Shown here: positions 54,256-63,436 of the stretch, piece by piece
Position numbering within the stretch: position 1 is the first letter of the stretch
Layout of the letters: every line of letters starts with the position of its first letter
The notes under the pieces: generated by a model
Databases searched by the model: none
Told to the model about the DNA's origin: nothing
What the model saw: only the letters and a program-made list of their open reading frames with translations
Assembly (NCBI GenBank): GCA_015075745.1
Contig: JABTTW010000001.1
Location: 186,001-250,000, forward strand
Direction of reading: 5' to 3'
Source: Planctomycetia bacterium
GTDB taxonomy: Bacteria; Planctomycetota; Phycisphaerae; UBA1845; UTPLA1
DNA: 64,000 bases
Program-made: the position numbers and the translations under genes

Positions 54256-55803
54256 TTACTGCGAGTTCTTTTCGATGTTGAATTTCTTAACCCGGTAGCG
54301 GAGGTTGTCGCGGCTGATGCCCAGACTGCGCGCCGCCTTCGACTGGTTCCAGCCGTTCTCGCGCAGCGCCTTGACGATCAGTGCCTTCTCATATCCCCAA
54401 AGCGACGACTCGCACTTGGGCGTCTCAGCCATCGGCTCATCACCGATGATCTCTCTCGGCAGGTGCGCCGGCACAAGCGTCGCCCCGTCCGCCAAAAGAA
54501 CCGAGCGCTCGATGACGTTTTGAAGTTCCCGAATGTTGCCCGGCCATCGATAACTCGCCAAAAGGGCCATCGCCTCGTCGCTGACCGTCGGCTTCATGCA
54601 CCCCAGATGCACGCACGATACCTGAATGAAGTGATCCACCAACAGCGGAATATCCTCGCGTCGGGCACGCAACGGCGGCAGATTGATCGGGAACACATTG
54701 AGCCGGTAGTACAGGTCCTCACGAAAAGTGCCGGCCTCCATCGCCTCGCGCAGATTGCGATTCGTCGCGGCGATGATTCGCACATCCGTGCTGATCGTCT
54801 TGGTGCCGCCGACACGGACGAACTCCCGCTCCTGAAGCACGCGGAGCAGCTTCACCTGCGTGCTCATGGAGATGTCGCCGATCTCATCGAGAAACAGCGA
54901 GCCGCCGTCCGCCAATTCAAATCGGCCCATCTTTTCGGCGTGCGCCCCGGTGAATGCTCCCTTCTCGTGACCGAACAGCTCACTCTCGAGGAGCGTCTCA
55001 GGAAGTGCGGCACAGTTGATCGCGATGAACGGCCGCTCCGACCTGGGACTCGCCGCGTGCACCTGCCGGGCCGTCACTTCCTTGCCGGTGCCGGTCTCGC
55101 CGAGCAGCAGAACCGTCGCGTTACTCCCGGCAACGCGGTTGACCATGTCAGTTACTTGTTTGAGCGACGCGGAATTGCCGATGATCGGCGACGAGACTTT
55201 CAGTGTTTCCTTGAGGCCCCGGTTCTCCTTCACCACCTGCTGGTGCTGCGAGGCATTGTAGGCCCCGCTCGCCGCGAGGTTCGCGAATACCTGAAGCAGT
55301 GCGAGGTCTTCATCGTCGAAGTGCGTTCCGCCGAGTTTGTTGAGCACCTCGACGACGCCGATGACGTCGCCTTTCCAGATGAGCGGCGCCGCAATCAGTC
55401 CGCGCGTCTGAAAACTGCTCTTCGCATCGATACCGCGAAAGAAATCCCGATGGTCGCGAACGTCGCTGACAACAACCGGCTTGCCCGTCATTGCCACTTT
55501 GCCGGCGATGCCCAGCCCTGCGTCGAACTCCTCGCCGATCAGCGAAGGCCCCCGGTCCCCCACCGCCGCCATGAACACGAGTCGATTGCGCCGCTTGTCG
55601 AGGAGCAGCACGCTCGACGCCTCGGAGCGGAGCACGACGGCCGCCTTGTGGGCCACGGCCTGGAGCACCTCGGCGAGATTCAGGGAGGCATTGATGGCGG
55701 CGGAGGCCTCTACCAACGCCGACGTCATGCGCGGAGACAACGAGCGATAGCTGGCGGAATCCTGAAGGCTCACAGGTTTGGGTACCGATCCGGAGCGGAC
55801 CAA
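54256..55803 (-). CDS. Sigma54-dependent transcriptional activator with GAF domain
   Basis: 515 residues. A GAF domain occupies about residues 30-180 ([23 protein letters not shown] and [19 protein letters not shown]). The AAA+ domain has GETGTGKE (Walker A), the sigma54-binding GAFTGA (in [13 protein letters not shown]), [10 protein letters not shown] (Walker B) and [16 protein letters not shown] Fis-type HTH ends the protein ([31 protein letters not shown]). This is a complete NtrC-type activator whose GAF domain likely senses a small ligand in place of a receiver. It needs RpoN, which is not in the window. It is divergent from the ECF sigma gene, with about 250 bp between. Confidence 0.93.
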   Translation of the reverse strand: MVRSGSVPKPVSLQDSASYRSLSPRMTSALVEASAAINASLNLAEVLQAVAHKAAVVLRSEASSVLLLDKRRNRLVFMAAVGDRGPSLIGEEFDAGLGIAGKVAMTGKPVVVSDVRDHRDFFRGIDAKSSFQTRGLIAAPLIWKGDVIGVVEVLNKLGGTHFDDEDLALLQVFANLAASGAYNASQHQQVVKENRGLKETLKVSSPIIGNSASLKQVTDMVNRVAGSNATVLLLGETGTGKEVTARQVHAASPRSERPFIAINCAALPETLLESELFGHEKGAFTGAHAEKMGRFELADGGSLFLDEIGDISMSTQVKLLRVLQEREFVRVGGTKTISTDVRIIAATNRNLREAMEAGTFREDLYYRLNVFPINLPPLRARREDIPLLVDHFIQVSCVHLGCMKPTVSDEAMALLASYRWPGNIRELQNVIERSVLLADGATLVPAHLPREIIGDEPMAETPKCESSLWGYEKALIVKALRENGWNQSKAARSLGISRDNLRYRVKKFNIEKNSQ

Positions 55804-56052
55804 TTCGTCGGGAGATTTATGGTCCCGTAACCATTGCCCAGGCGTCTCGGAACAACCCAGTCCCGGACCCGTCTGGACGCTAACTTCTGTTGAGAACGAT
55901 ATTTTTGACGGGTGGGTGTGTCAAGGGTAAATTCACCCAACCTTGTGACGGACCGGACTTTCTGACATATCCGGGGCCAGATCGAACCCCAGCCGGCATC
56001 CCGGCGTAATAGAGGCAGTTTCGCAGTGTCCCGACGAGAAGATCGGTCCAGC

Positions 56053-56658
56053 ATGGCGTCGGATGAGCATCTGCTGGTCGAATTCTTGGCAGGCGATGAG
56101 GACGCGTTTCAGACGCTGGTCGAGCGCCACAGCGAGGAGCTTTACCGGTTCATCGGCCGCTTCATCCGGGATGGTGCCGCTGCCGAGGACATTGCACAAG
56201 AGACGTTTATTCAAGTGTTCCATTCAGCGGCGGGCTTCGATCCGTCGCGTCGCCTACGGCCGTGGCTCTATACGATCGCGGCCAACAAGGCTCGGGACTA
56301 CTTGCGATCGAGGGTGAGAAAGAAGGAACTCCCGCTTTCGACCGGAGCAAGCTCCGGTGATTCTGACCAGGTGAGCTATCTGGATTTCTTCTCGGACGAC
56401 TCATTGTCGCCCGGGGAAGTTCTCGAAGAGCGGGAGACAAGGCAGCGGGTGCAGGAAGTGGTTTCACGAATGCCGGACAATCTCCGCGAGGTGCTGATTC
56501 TGGGGTATTATCAGCGCTTCCCCTACAAGGAGATTGCGGACATTCTCTCCATCCCGCTCGGGACCGTAAAAAGCCGTCTTCACGCCGCCGTGACCCATTT
56601 TTCCGCCGCTTATAAGAAGTTTGAACAGGAATCGTCGCCGACTCGTAAAGAGAGATAG
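56053..56658 (+). CDS. ECF-type RNA polymerase sigma factor
   Basis: 201 residues from ATG 56053; a GTG at 56026 with a GAGG-like site about 10 nt upstream is the alternative. Region 2: FLAGDEDAFQTLVERHSEELYRFIGRFIRDGAAAEDIAQETFIQVF and RRLRPWLYTIAANKARDYLRSR. Region 4: VVSRMPDNLREVLILGYYQRFPYKEIADILSIPLGTVKSRLHAAVTHF. This is a standard RpoE-like ECF protein without region 3. The next gene, 46 bp downstream, encodes a single-pass membrane protein with a helical cytoplasmic N-terminus, so a sigma/anti-sigma pair is likely. Confidence 0.9.
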   Translation: MASDEHLLVEFLAGDEDAFQTLVERHSEELYRFIGRFIRDGAAAEDIAQETFIQVFHSAAGFDPSRRLRPWLYTIAANKARDYLRSRVRKKELPLSTGASSGDSDQVSYLDFFSDDSLSPGEVLEERETRQRVQEVVSRMPDNLREVLILGYYQRFPYKEIADILSIPLGTVKSRLHAAVTHFSAAYKKFEQESSPTRKER

Positions 56659-56704
56659 GCAGCGTCTTGGAGTGGAGCCTTAGTTGAACGGACGACAGCC
56701 GACC

Positions 56705-57718
56705 ATGAACAATAAGCCACACGACCCCCAATTGCAGAGCCTCCTTTTGGGCTATCACCTCGGCCTGACCGACGCACAAGATAGTGCGATGGTTGAGTCC
56801 GCATTCCCCGACTCCGCCGAGCGCGCCGAGGCGACGCGCCGCATCCAACAGATTCTCAGCCCCCTTGACCAGTACGAGCTGCCGCCCGCGCGGAGCGATC
56901 TCGCATCCCGCATCATGGCGGCGGTCGACGCCGAGCGCGGCATTCTCAAGTTCCCGACGAGCTCTTCGAAAGCGCTGCCTACCGAGGCCGAGATGGGCCC
57001 GGGCGCTGGGCCCGTCCTGCCGCTGCGCGAACTGATCGGCCTTGCCGCGGCGGTCCTGCTTTTTGTCGGCATTCTTGTGCCCGGCTACCGGACGGCGCGA
57101 AACTCGTCGCAGCGTGCGATCTGCGCGGACAACATGCGACAATTGGGCGTGGGCTACCAGGGCTACGCCGAGGCCAACTCCGCATTCTTCCCGTTCGTCG
57201 CCGCGGCCCCGCAGGGGGCATCGTGGGTACCGACGCAGCAAGGCGACGTCCAGCCGTTCAGCAACTCGCAGCACGCATGGCTCCTTGTTAAGCACCGATA
57301 TGCACCGTCCAGCGCCTTCGTTTGTCCGAGTCGCCCTTCCGACAGCCCGATGACCGCCGAGGACGTCGCAAACAGGAATGACTTCCCCAGCGTGTACAAC
57401 AACAGCTACACGACCAACCTGATGACCGCTGCCCGGGCACAGCAGGAGTTCCAGCCCGCCAATCCGCTTGCCGCCGACATGACCCCCCTCCTCGATCAGG
57501 ATCGCAATCTCATCTCCGACGGACACATTCCACTTAATTCCGCCAGCCACGGCAATTCGCGGGGCCAAAACGTCCTGCGGGCGAATCTCGGCGTCAACTG
57601 GTCCACGACGCCCAACGTCGGCGTGGACAGCGACGACATCTACCGGGTCATCGGCATCAAGCGCTACACCGGCCAGGAGCGGCCGCAACTGCGCAGCGAC
57701 GCGTTCCTCGTTCCCTGA
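56705..57718 (+). CDS. Membrane protein with anti-sigma-like N-terminus and pseudopilin-like outer domain
   Basis: 337 residues from ATG 56705. Residues 1-95 are cytoplasmic and helical (LQSLLLGYHLGLTDAQDSAMVE, AEATRRIQQILSPLD, SDLASRIMAAVDAERG), like the region 2/4-clamping part of zinc-less anti-sigma factors. One helix follows (ELIGLAAAVLLFVGILVPGY). The outer part has AICADNMRQLGVGYQGYAEANSAFFPF, FVCPSRPS and SASHGNSRGQNVLRANLGVNW, which aligns with the pseudopilin C-terminal domain and its H-X9-x-G element, but there is no GFTLIELL leader. It follows the ECF gene by 46 bp. I infer an envelope sensor that holds the ECF factor; the outer domain is an unusual choice. Confidence 0.7.
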   Translation: MNNKPHDPQLQSLLLGYHLGLTDAQDSAMVESAFPDSAERAEATRRIQQILSPLDQYELPPARSDLASRIMAAVDAERGILKFPTSSSKALPTEAEMGPGAGPVLPLRELIGLAAAVLLFVGILVPGYRTARNSSQRAICADNMRQLGVGYQGYAEANSAFFPFVAAAPQGASWVPTQQGDVQPFSNSQHAWLLVKHRYAPSSAFVCPSRPSDSPMTAEDVANRNDFPSVYNNSYTTNLMTAARAQQEFQPANPLAADMTPLLDQDRNLISDGHIPLNSASHGNSRGQNVLRANLGVNWSTTPNVGVDSDDIYRVIGIKRYTGQERPQLRSDAFLVP

Positions 57719-57825
57719 TATTTCGAACTGGTTCATTTCACGTCCAAAGCAGATCGTACTCAGTTCTTTCATTGCGCGGACTGGACATCGCCTTCCAACC
57801 ATCAGAAGCGCGGGCCAAACGCAAA

Positions 57826-57926
57826 AATCCAAGGTGACACAAAGTGACACACGCCTGGCGTTGACGCTCGCAAGTCGTGTGGCGGTCATGGGTTGGGGCG
57901 AGGCGCGATTTGCGATGTTTTTTGGG
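57826..57926 (+). repeat. Direct repeat A1 (~100 bp), copy one of two
   Basis: Begins near AATCCAAGGTGACACAAAG and ends near TTTTTTGGG. It shares with 58110-58208 the blocks AAGGTGACA, GGTGACACACGC or AAGTGACACACGC, GCAAGT, GTGTGGCGGTCATG versus TTGTGGCGGTCATG, GTTGGGGC and TTTTTTGGG. No long open frame fits it. Confidence 0.7.
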
Positions 57927-58109
57927 CTTTCGTAAGGCGCGGCTTTTTCCACGCATGTTGCGGTACGAAGTGTGGGAGCCGCCCTCCATGACTCGCGATT
58001 GAGATCGGCGGTTGGTGTTGAGCGCGATCGGAAATTCCGCGTTTCTGGTACCGCTTGCTGACGCGCGCGGCTCGGATCGGGGGCTGCGGGACACGCGCAA
58101 GTCTTGCAA

Positions 58110-58208
58110 AGTCGAAGGTGACATAAGGTGACACACGCGATTTTTTTCGCTTGCAAGTGTTGTGGCGGTCATGTGTTGGGGCAAGTCGCATTTTGGGTGG
58201 TTTTTGGG
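58110..58208 (+). repeat. Direct repeat A2 (~100 bp), copy two of two
   Basis: Second copy, 284 bp after the first and in the same orientation. The GTGACA pair at the left, the TGTGGCGGTCATG core and the GTTGGGGC right block are kept; the parts between have diverged. After it, 58264-58320 is a low-complexity GGCTGTAGG/GGTAGG/GGAGG stretch. Nothing else is seen between the copies. Confidence 0.7.
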
Positions 58209-58455
58209 GAGCAAACGTCGAAAAGCCGAAATGTCGAAATTCCGCAGACCCGGGGACCTGAGGCGCGAGGCTGTAGGCGGTAGGTTTTAGGCTGTAGGTT
58301 TGGAGGTTGAGGCTTGCGGTTGGGATTGTCGGTACCGGTGACATCGGGCGCTACCTCGCGGGGCGTGGGTGGATTGATCTCCATCAGTGAATCCTTGCTC
58401 CCCGTGCGCGCCTTGAATGGTGTATTGGTCGTGGTTCAGGGCGCACGAGGTGTGC

Positions 58456-58715
58456 ATTCGCCGGGCAGGGCGCACTCTATCTAGGCATTCGCCCTGTAGT
58501 GGATCGAAATAATGGCGCTTGTATTCGCCCGGTAGGGCGCGTGATGGTAGCCAGTGATTTCGATCACTGGACCTTGGCGCCCCATTTCATTCCCGTCCGG
58601 AGGACGGACGAACTTGGATGACCAGCCCTCGTCCGCCCTGCCGTGCGGTGAAGAAATGAGAGGCTCGCTATCCGGTGGTTGAAACCACCGGCAACCATCG
58701 TTGGCCCTCCGGGCC
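58456..58715. repeat. REP/BIME-like cluster of perfect hairpins
   Basis: Three ATTCGCC-GG(C/T)AGGGCG-type units at 58456-58473, 58487-58499 (shorter) and 58523-58540, followed by four perfect inverted repeats: CCAGTGAT/ATCACTGG with a TTCG loop (58551-58570), CCGTCC/GGACGG with loop GGA (58593-58607), CCGGTGGTT/AACCACCGG with loop GA (58672-58691), and GGCCC/GGGCC with loop TCC (58703-58715). No coding frame fits. The pattern resembles extragenic palindromes mobilised by RAYT transposases, but no such transposase gene is in the window. Confidence 0.6.
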
Positions 58716-58784
58716 TTGGTGGCGCCCCTAAACCATGTGATCGGTGCAGGCGCTCCTGTGCAATACCAAACAGCTTCTTGAAAG

Positions 58785-59501
58785 CTAGCGCGGACGACGG
58801 GAGCGCTTGGCGAGGATGGGCAGCGCGAGCAGCAACGCGGCGGCGGGCTCGGGGATTGGGGTGATGGTGAAGTGAAATTCGCCGGAGGCTTCGCCGAAGA
58901 TGCCGGGCGGCGTGGGGTCGATGTGATCGACGTTTGCCGAGTAGTGAAGCATGTACTGTCCACCGGCTGGAATGAATGCGCTGCCGGAAAGGTTAATGGT
59001 TCCAAAGGGCGGACCGACACCGACGTTTCCGCCAAACTCAAATTCGATGGCAATCGGGTCTTCCATCGCAAGGTCGATAACGGCCATCACGAATCCCGTT
59101 TGGCCGAGCGCGGCAGAAGGCCAGGCGTATTGCCAGTTGCCGGAGAAGGCGACGAGGGAATCGACCGACGGCGTGAGGAAAATGCGGCCGGAAGTCGTGG
59201 TCTGGCCGTCGAGCTGCGCCAAGTGATGCGTCGTGGTGATGTCGAAATGGGCCTCGTCGAGAAGCCAGGAAAAATCGTAATCCGCGTTCGTAATGGACCC
59301 CTGATATTTTGCTAGGTGCGAATCTTGAAATGGATTTTGGACAACCAGTGTGAAATCTTGTGCGACGCCGCCGTTCAGAGCGAAATCGGAAATGCCGGTA
59401 CCAAAGGCCCACTCGGTAATAACCAAATCTGCATCAACTCGCGCGGCAGCTACCGATGCCAGGATGGCGGCAGTGGTCAGGATTGTCGGCAGGCGATTCA
59501 T
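58785..59501 (-). CDS. PEP-CTERM sorting-domain protein
   Basis: 238 residues. A signal peptide ends near residue 24 (VDADLVITEW). The body is beta-rich with no catalytic motif (GVAQDFTLVVQNPFQDSHLAKYQG, SGRIFLTPSVDSLVAFSG, FEFGGNVGVGPPFGTINLSGSAF). The C-terminus is a textbook PEP-CTERM: IPEPAAALLLALPILAKRSRRPR, with the Pro-Glu-Pro box, a hydrophobic helix and a basic tail. Exosortase would cut at the motif and release or re-attach the protein. No exosortase gene is in the window. The start codon lies 72 bp from a G15 tract on the other side of the promoter region. Confidence 0.9.
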   Translation of the reverse strand: MNRLPTILTTAAILASVAAARVDADLVITEWAFGTGISDFALNGGVAQDFTLVVQNPFQDSHLAKYQGSITNADYDFSWLLDEAHFDITTTHHLAQLDGQTTTSGRIFLTPSVDSLVAFSGNWQYAWPSAALGQTGFVMAVIDLAMEDPIAIEFEFGGNVGVGPPFGTINLSGSAFIPAGGQYMLHYSANVDHIDPTPPGIFGEASGEFHFTITPIPEPAAALLLALPILAKRSRRPR

Positions 59502-59573
59502 GCTGCGCGGCCCCCGGGGCGAAAAGGCTGGCGGCCCACGTTCATTGTACCGGCGGCGAGATCAGAATTCACC

Positions 59574-59588
59574 GGGGGGGGGGGGGGG
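59574..59588. repeat. Homopolymer tract of 15 G
   Basis: An uninterrupted run of 15 Gs in the 284-bp gap between the divergent PEP-CTERM gene and the membrane TPR gene. Runs this long slip easily in replication and in sequencing. Confidence 0.9.
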
Positions 59589-59784
59589 CGTTTGGGGATC
59601 AGACTATTTCATCCCGATTTTCGGGCCCCGAATCGACCTATGGGCAAGATAGACAAGGGGATTTTCAGAATGTCCCGCGTTGCTCCCGAGTTTCTCTAGA
59701 TCGGACGCCGACCGCGCGAAGTGAGTGAGCCCCCTTCGCCCACGGCCTCTTCATTCGCATGCTGCCTCAGCTATACTGGGCCCG

Positions 59785-62133
59785 ATGTCTCAACCCGGCA
59801 TGGCCAAGGCACGATGGTCGACGCCTGCAATTGCATCCCTGGTCAGCGTTGCACTTGTCATCCTGGCGTTTTCCATTGAGGGCATATGGTCACCGGATAT
59901 CTGGTGGCAGCTTTCCACCGGACGACTGATCTTCGAAAGCGGCCGCGTCCCCACTGCGGATGTCTTTTCGTACACCGTGACCGGCCACGAATGGATTGAG
60001 CTTCGCTGGCTCTTTTGCCTCGGGACATACCTGGGCTGGCAATGGGGTGGGCCCGGCCTGCTCATCGCGGCAAAGGCGCTCATTCTCCTTGTAACCTTCG
60101 CGATGATTGCGTGGCCGGCGCGTCGCGCGATGAACTCGCTTGCCGGGCCGGTGCTCCTTGCGCTTGCGGTCATCGCCTCCGTCGGCCGCTTTGCCGTGCG
60201 GCCGGAGCTGGTCACCTATCTCTTCCTCGCCACGTTTGTCGTCTCGCTGGAACGGCTCGCCTCCGACCGGTGCCGGCGGGGATTGTGGTTCATGCCGCTG
60301 GCGCAGATCGTCTGGACGAACTCCCATACCCTCTTCATCCTCGGGCCCGTTGTTTGCTGGCTTTACTGGGTCGGCAGTTTCATTCGACCGGTGGACCTCG
60401 CGGAGAGCAGCCAGTGCCCGCGCGGCACGTCCTCGGCGGGCGGCCCGCGATTTTCCATCCGCGGGCGATTGCTTGCCACCGCGATGCTTGCCAGCGTCGC
60501 CTGTTTTGCGAATCCCTATTTCCTTCGCGGCGCGCTCTTCCCCTTCAAGTTATTTGCCGAGTCGCGTCAGAGTCATTTCCTCTCGCAGCACATCGACGAG
60601 CTGCGCGGCCTGACCAGCCTGCCGATTTACACATGGTCGTGGATCGTCTGGGCCGCCGCGCTGTTGTTCGTCATCGGCCTTGGCACTTTTTTGACCGAAG
60701 GCCGGCGGCACCCCGCGGCGCGGTTGCTGGTCTTCCTCGCTTTCGCCTACCTCGCGCTGACGTCGATTCGGAATCTCGCCCTGTTTTCCATGGTCGCCGC
60801 GCAGGCGGCGCTGATGAATCTCAGCGACAATGTCGCGCGCCGCGCTGTCCGAGACCCGGCTGCCCCGTTAACAAAGAGCCAGTTCACTCCGTTTGGCCAA
60901 ATGGCGCTGACCGTCGCCCTGCTTTGTTTAGCATGGTACGCCGCGTCGAATCGCTTTTCGCAGTCTCAAAGCGACAACCGTCGCGCGGGCCTGGGCGTTG
61001 TCGAGCAGAACATCCCGCGACAGGCGGTCGAATTTCTCAAAGAGGCCGGAGCATCGCCGGAGGTCTATTCCTCGATGGGCGACAGCAACTATCTGCTCTG
61101 GGCCGCGCACGACAAGTTCCGCGTCTATGTCGACGGCCGACTAGAGGTCTATGGCGATGAGTTCCTGCGGGAATACTTCACGGGCCATTCGGACATTGAC
61201 GCCCTTGCCGCGCGATATGGCATTAGCACCGTCATCGTGCAGCGGGATTCGTTCGGATGGCTGCTGGCCGAGCTCGCCGCCAATCCGCAGTGGGCCCTCG
61301 TCCACCTCGACCATCGCAACCTCGTCTATGTCAAAGATTTCCCGGCCAATGCAGGCCTGATTGCCCGTTACCGAATCGATCCGAATCAGCCGTTCACGCC
61401 CAGAACGCCCGAGCCGGATGAATCCATCGGTGGGTTCGCGAGGTTGATCGGCGGCGTTGGGCGTCCGTGGTATTCGGTCGGTATGGCCCGGACCTTCCTC
61501 ACCTTCGGGGCCATCGACAACGCTGAAACGTATCTCGGCAAGGCCCTCGAGCATTATCCCAATGACGTCGATGCCCGGGTGCTGATGTCCGTGGTGCAGA
61601 CCGTGCGGGGTCGCCCGTCGGAGGCCGAGCGCCTCGTCGCCGGGCTATCACTCACCCCCGCCCAGATCACCGACCAGATGTTTGCGCTCAGCGAACTGCT
61701 TCGCGCCGGCGGCAGGTATGCCGAGGCCGTCAGCGCCCTGGCCCGGGCGCGCGAGAGCGCTCCCGAAGATGTTACCATCCTGACACGGCTTGCCGAGACG
61801 TGCATCTTGGCCAAAGACCTGCCGCGCGCCATCGAGGCCTTTCGCGCGGCGATCGCGCAGACGCCGGCCGACGCGCGACTGTGGATGAGGCTGGGCATTT
61901 GTCTGGAGTCCCAGTCCGATGGCGCCGGGGCCATCGCCGCATACCGTGAAGCGGTCAGGATCAGCCCGGGCCTGTTCACGGTTCAGAACCAACTCGGAAC
62001 GCTCCTCGCCAGACAGGGCGATTTCGCCGGCGCGAGGAAGTGCTTTGAGACGGCGCTGCGCATCCGGCCGGACTACGAGTCCGCCAAAGCCAATTTGGAA
62101 CGACTCGGCCCCTCGGCAGAAAAAAAACAGTGA
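59785..62133 (+). CDS. Large polytopic membrane protein with C-terminal TPR repeats
   Basis: 782 residues from ATG 59785. The first 400 residues contain about nine membrane helices (IASLVSVALVILAFSIEG, GPGLLIAAKALILLVTFAMIAW, LLALAVIASVGRFAV, WSWIVWAAALLFVIGLG and others) with DIWWQLSTGRLIFESGRVPTADVFSYT, resembling the acceptor-side architecture of some polyprenyl-linked glycosyltransferases but without a clear catalytic motif. Residues 400-560 form an outer domain (EVYSSMGDSNYLLWAAHDKFRVYVDGR). Residues 580-775 are TPR repeats (ARTFLTFGAIDNAETYLGKALEHYPND, AEAVSALARARESAPEDVTILTRLAET, ARLWMRLGICLESQSDGAGAIAAYREAVRISP). Its stop is 4 bp from that of the opposing kinase. Confidence 0.75.
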   Translation: MSQPGMAKARWSTPAIASLVSVALVILAFSIEGIWSPDIWWQLSTGRLIFESGRVPTADVFSYTVTGHEWIELRWLFCLGTYLGWQWGGPGLLIAAKALILLVTFAMIAWPARRAMNSLAGPVLLALAVIASVGRFAVRPELVTYLFLATFVVSLERLASDRCRRGLWFMPLAQIVWTNSHTLFILGPVVCWLYWVGSFIRPVDLAESSQCPRGTSSAGGPRFSIRGRLLATAMLASVACFANPYFLRGALFPFKLFAESRQSHFLSQHIDELRGLTSLPIYTWSWIVWAAALLFVIGLGTFLTEGRRHPAARLLVFLAFAYLALTSIRNLALFSMVAAQAALMNLSDNVARRAVRDPAAPLTKSQFTPFGQMALTVALLCLAWYAASNRFSQSQSDNRRAGLGVVEQNIPRQAVEFLKEAGASPEVYSSMGDSNYLLWAAHDKFRVYVDGRLEVYGDEFLREYFTGHSDIDALAARYGISTVIVQRDSFGWLLAELAANPQWALVHLDHRNLVYVKDFPANAGLIARYRIDPNQPFTPRTPEPDESIGGFARLIGGVGRPWYSVGMARTFLTFGAIDNAETYLGKALEHYPNDVDARVLMSVVQTVRGRPSEAERLVAGLSLTPAQITDQMFALSELLRAGGRYAEAVSALARARESAPEDVTILTRLAETCILAKDLPRAIEAFRAAIAQTPADARLWMRLGICLESQSDGAGAIAAYREAVRISPGLFTVQNQLGTLLARQGDFAGARKCFETALRIRPDYESAKANLERLGPSAEKKQ

Positions 62134-62137
62134 CGTG

Positions 62138-63436
62138 CTAATCCACGAACAGTTGCTCGCCGCGCTGGTCCATCGAAATGGACTCCATCGACGCCGCCAG
62201 ACGCATGCGCAGCACGGCATAAAGCGGGTCAGCAACGCTGCTTCGCTGCCAGCGATCGACAGGTGACTTGGCCGATCGCCAAGAGCCCGGCGTCAGCCAC
62301 TTGGTCAGCGCCGCCCATTTTGAAACGCGCACGAAGCACTCGCCCAGCGCCTCAAGGTCGGCCCCCAGCACTCCCGCTGAGAGGTACCGCCGGCTCACCG
62401 TTCGATGAAGCGAGCGCGCGAGGATGCAGCCGATGTAATATCGAAACTCACGCGTGCGGTTGACATCGGCGTCGGGCAGATCGCTCAGTTGCAGGTCGTA
62501 AAGCTTCAGCAGAATCCGCCCCGCCTCGTAAGACGGCAATTGCCCCGTCAATAGCTCGTAGGCAATCATCCCCAGGGCATAGACATCGCAACGCGGCGTC
62601 AAGGCGCTCGGGCGGCCGCTGAGCTGTTCCGGGCTCGCATAGCGCGGGGTGCATGCCACCGGCCCGCCCTCCTCACGAAGAAACGGCAGCGGAATCGACA
62701 TGACCTGCGAGATGCCGAAATCGAGAATCTTCGGCCGGCCCTCATCGTCGACGAGGATATTGCTCGGCTTGAGATCGAGGTGGATGATGCCGCGCTCGTG
62801 GGCATACTCGACGACCTCGCAGACGCGCGTCATTAGCGCCAGCCGCTCGCGCGAAGAGAGTCCACGCTCCCGGGCATAGTCGGTCAGCGGAACGCCGCGC
62901 ACGTATTCCATCACGAAATAGGGCCGGGCATGAAAGGCGCTCTCGGTCATGTTCGCGTGAATCATCGAGGCGATGCCGGGATGATGGAGCCGCCGCATGA
63001 TCTCGGCTTCAAACGCGAATCGCCGACGATCGGCCGCTTCGGACAGCGACGCACGCAGCACCTTGATCGCCACCGTCCGCCCGGATGTGACGTGTTTTCC
63101 CCGATAGACGACGCCCATCCCGCCCCGGCCCAGGACACACTCGACCCGATACTGATCGATGTACCTGAGGGATTTCATCGCCTCGTCGGCTTCGTCGATC
63201 GGGCTCCCGAATTCGTCGCGAAAAGTGGTGGTTCCCCCCGTAAAAGCGGGACCACACGGCGACTTCGGATCGGCGATCTCGTCAGGCGAGAAATACGGCA
63301 TTAATGACTGAGCTTCGGCCCGAATCCTTTCGTCTCCACCGGCCGCGCGCGCGATGTACGCCGCCTGCTCCTCGCGCGGCAGTTGGGTGGCGGCGATCAC
63401 AATCGCCTGCACCTTCTCATGAAACCGGGTTCGCAC
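62138..63436 (-). CDS. Ser/Thr protein kinase (non-RD), paired with an ECF sigma factor
   Basis: 432 residues from GTG 63436, with GGGAG 8 nt upstream; its first 20 bases overlap the sigma gene. Residues 1-95 resemble the small N-terminal extension seen in planctomycete kinases that follow ECF factors (AIVIAATQLPREEQAAYIARAAGGDERIRAEAQSLM). The kinase has GRGGMGVVY, VAIKVL, HLDLKPSN, ILDFGIS, CTPRYASPEQ and DVYALGMIAYELL. The RD arginine is Leu and the G of GTPxY is Cys, so activation-loop control is likely absent. There is no membrane helix and no outer sensor domain. Coupling to the sigma gene suggests it phosphorylates or is controlled with that sigma factor. Confidence 0.9.
   Translation of the reverse strand: MRTRFHEKVQAIVIAATQLPREEQAAYIARAAGGDERIRAEAQSLMPYFSPDEIADPKSPCGPAFTGGTTTFRDEFGSPIDEADEAMKSLRYIDQYRVECVLGRGGMGVVYRGKHVTSGRTVAIKVLRASLSEAADRRRFAFEAEIMRRLHHPGIASMIHANMTESAFHARPYFVMEYVRGVPLTDYARERGLSSRERLALMTRVCEVVEYAHERGIIHLDLKPSNILVDDEGRPKILDFGISQVMSIPLPFLREEGGPVACTPRYASPEQLSGRPSALTPRCDVYALGMIAYELLTGQLPSYEAGRILLKLYDLQLSDLPDADVNRTREFRYYIGCILARSLHRTVSRRYLSAGVLGADLEALGECFVRVSKWAALTKWLTPGSWRSAKSPVDRWQRSSVADPLYAVLRMRLAASMESISMDQRGEQLFVD

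Noticed and set aside
56207..58156. A 649-codon open frame on the minus strand across the ECF/anti-sigma pair and the repeat island
   Set aside because: It is antisense to two well-supported genes, its protein has no recognisable motif and its composition is arginine-rich and irregular, as expected of a shadow frame in high-GC DNA.
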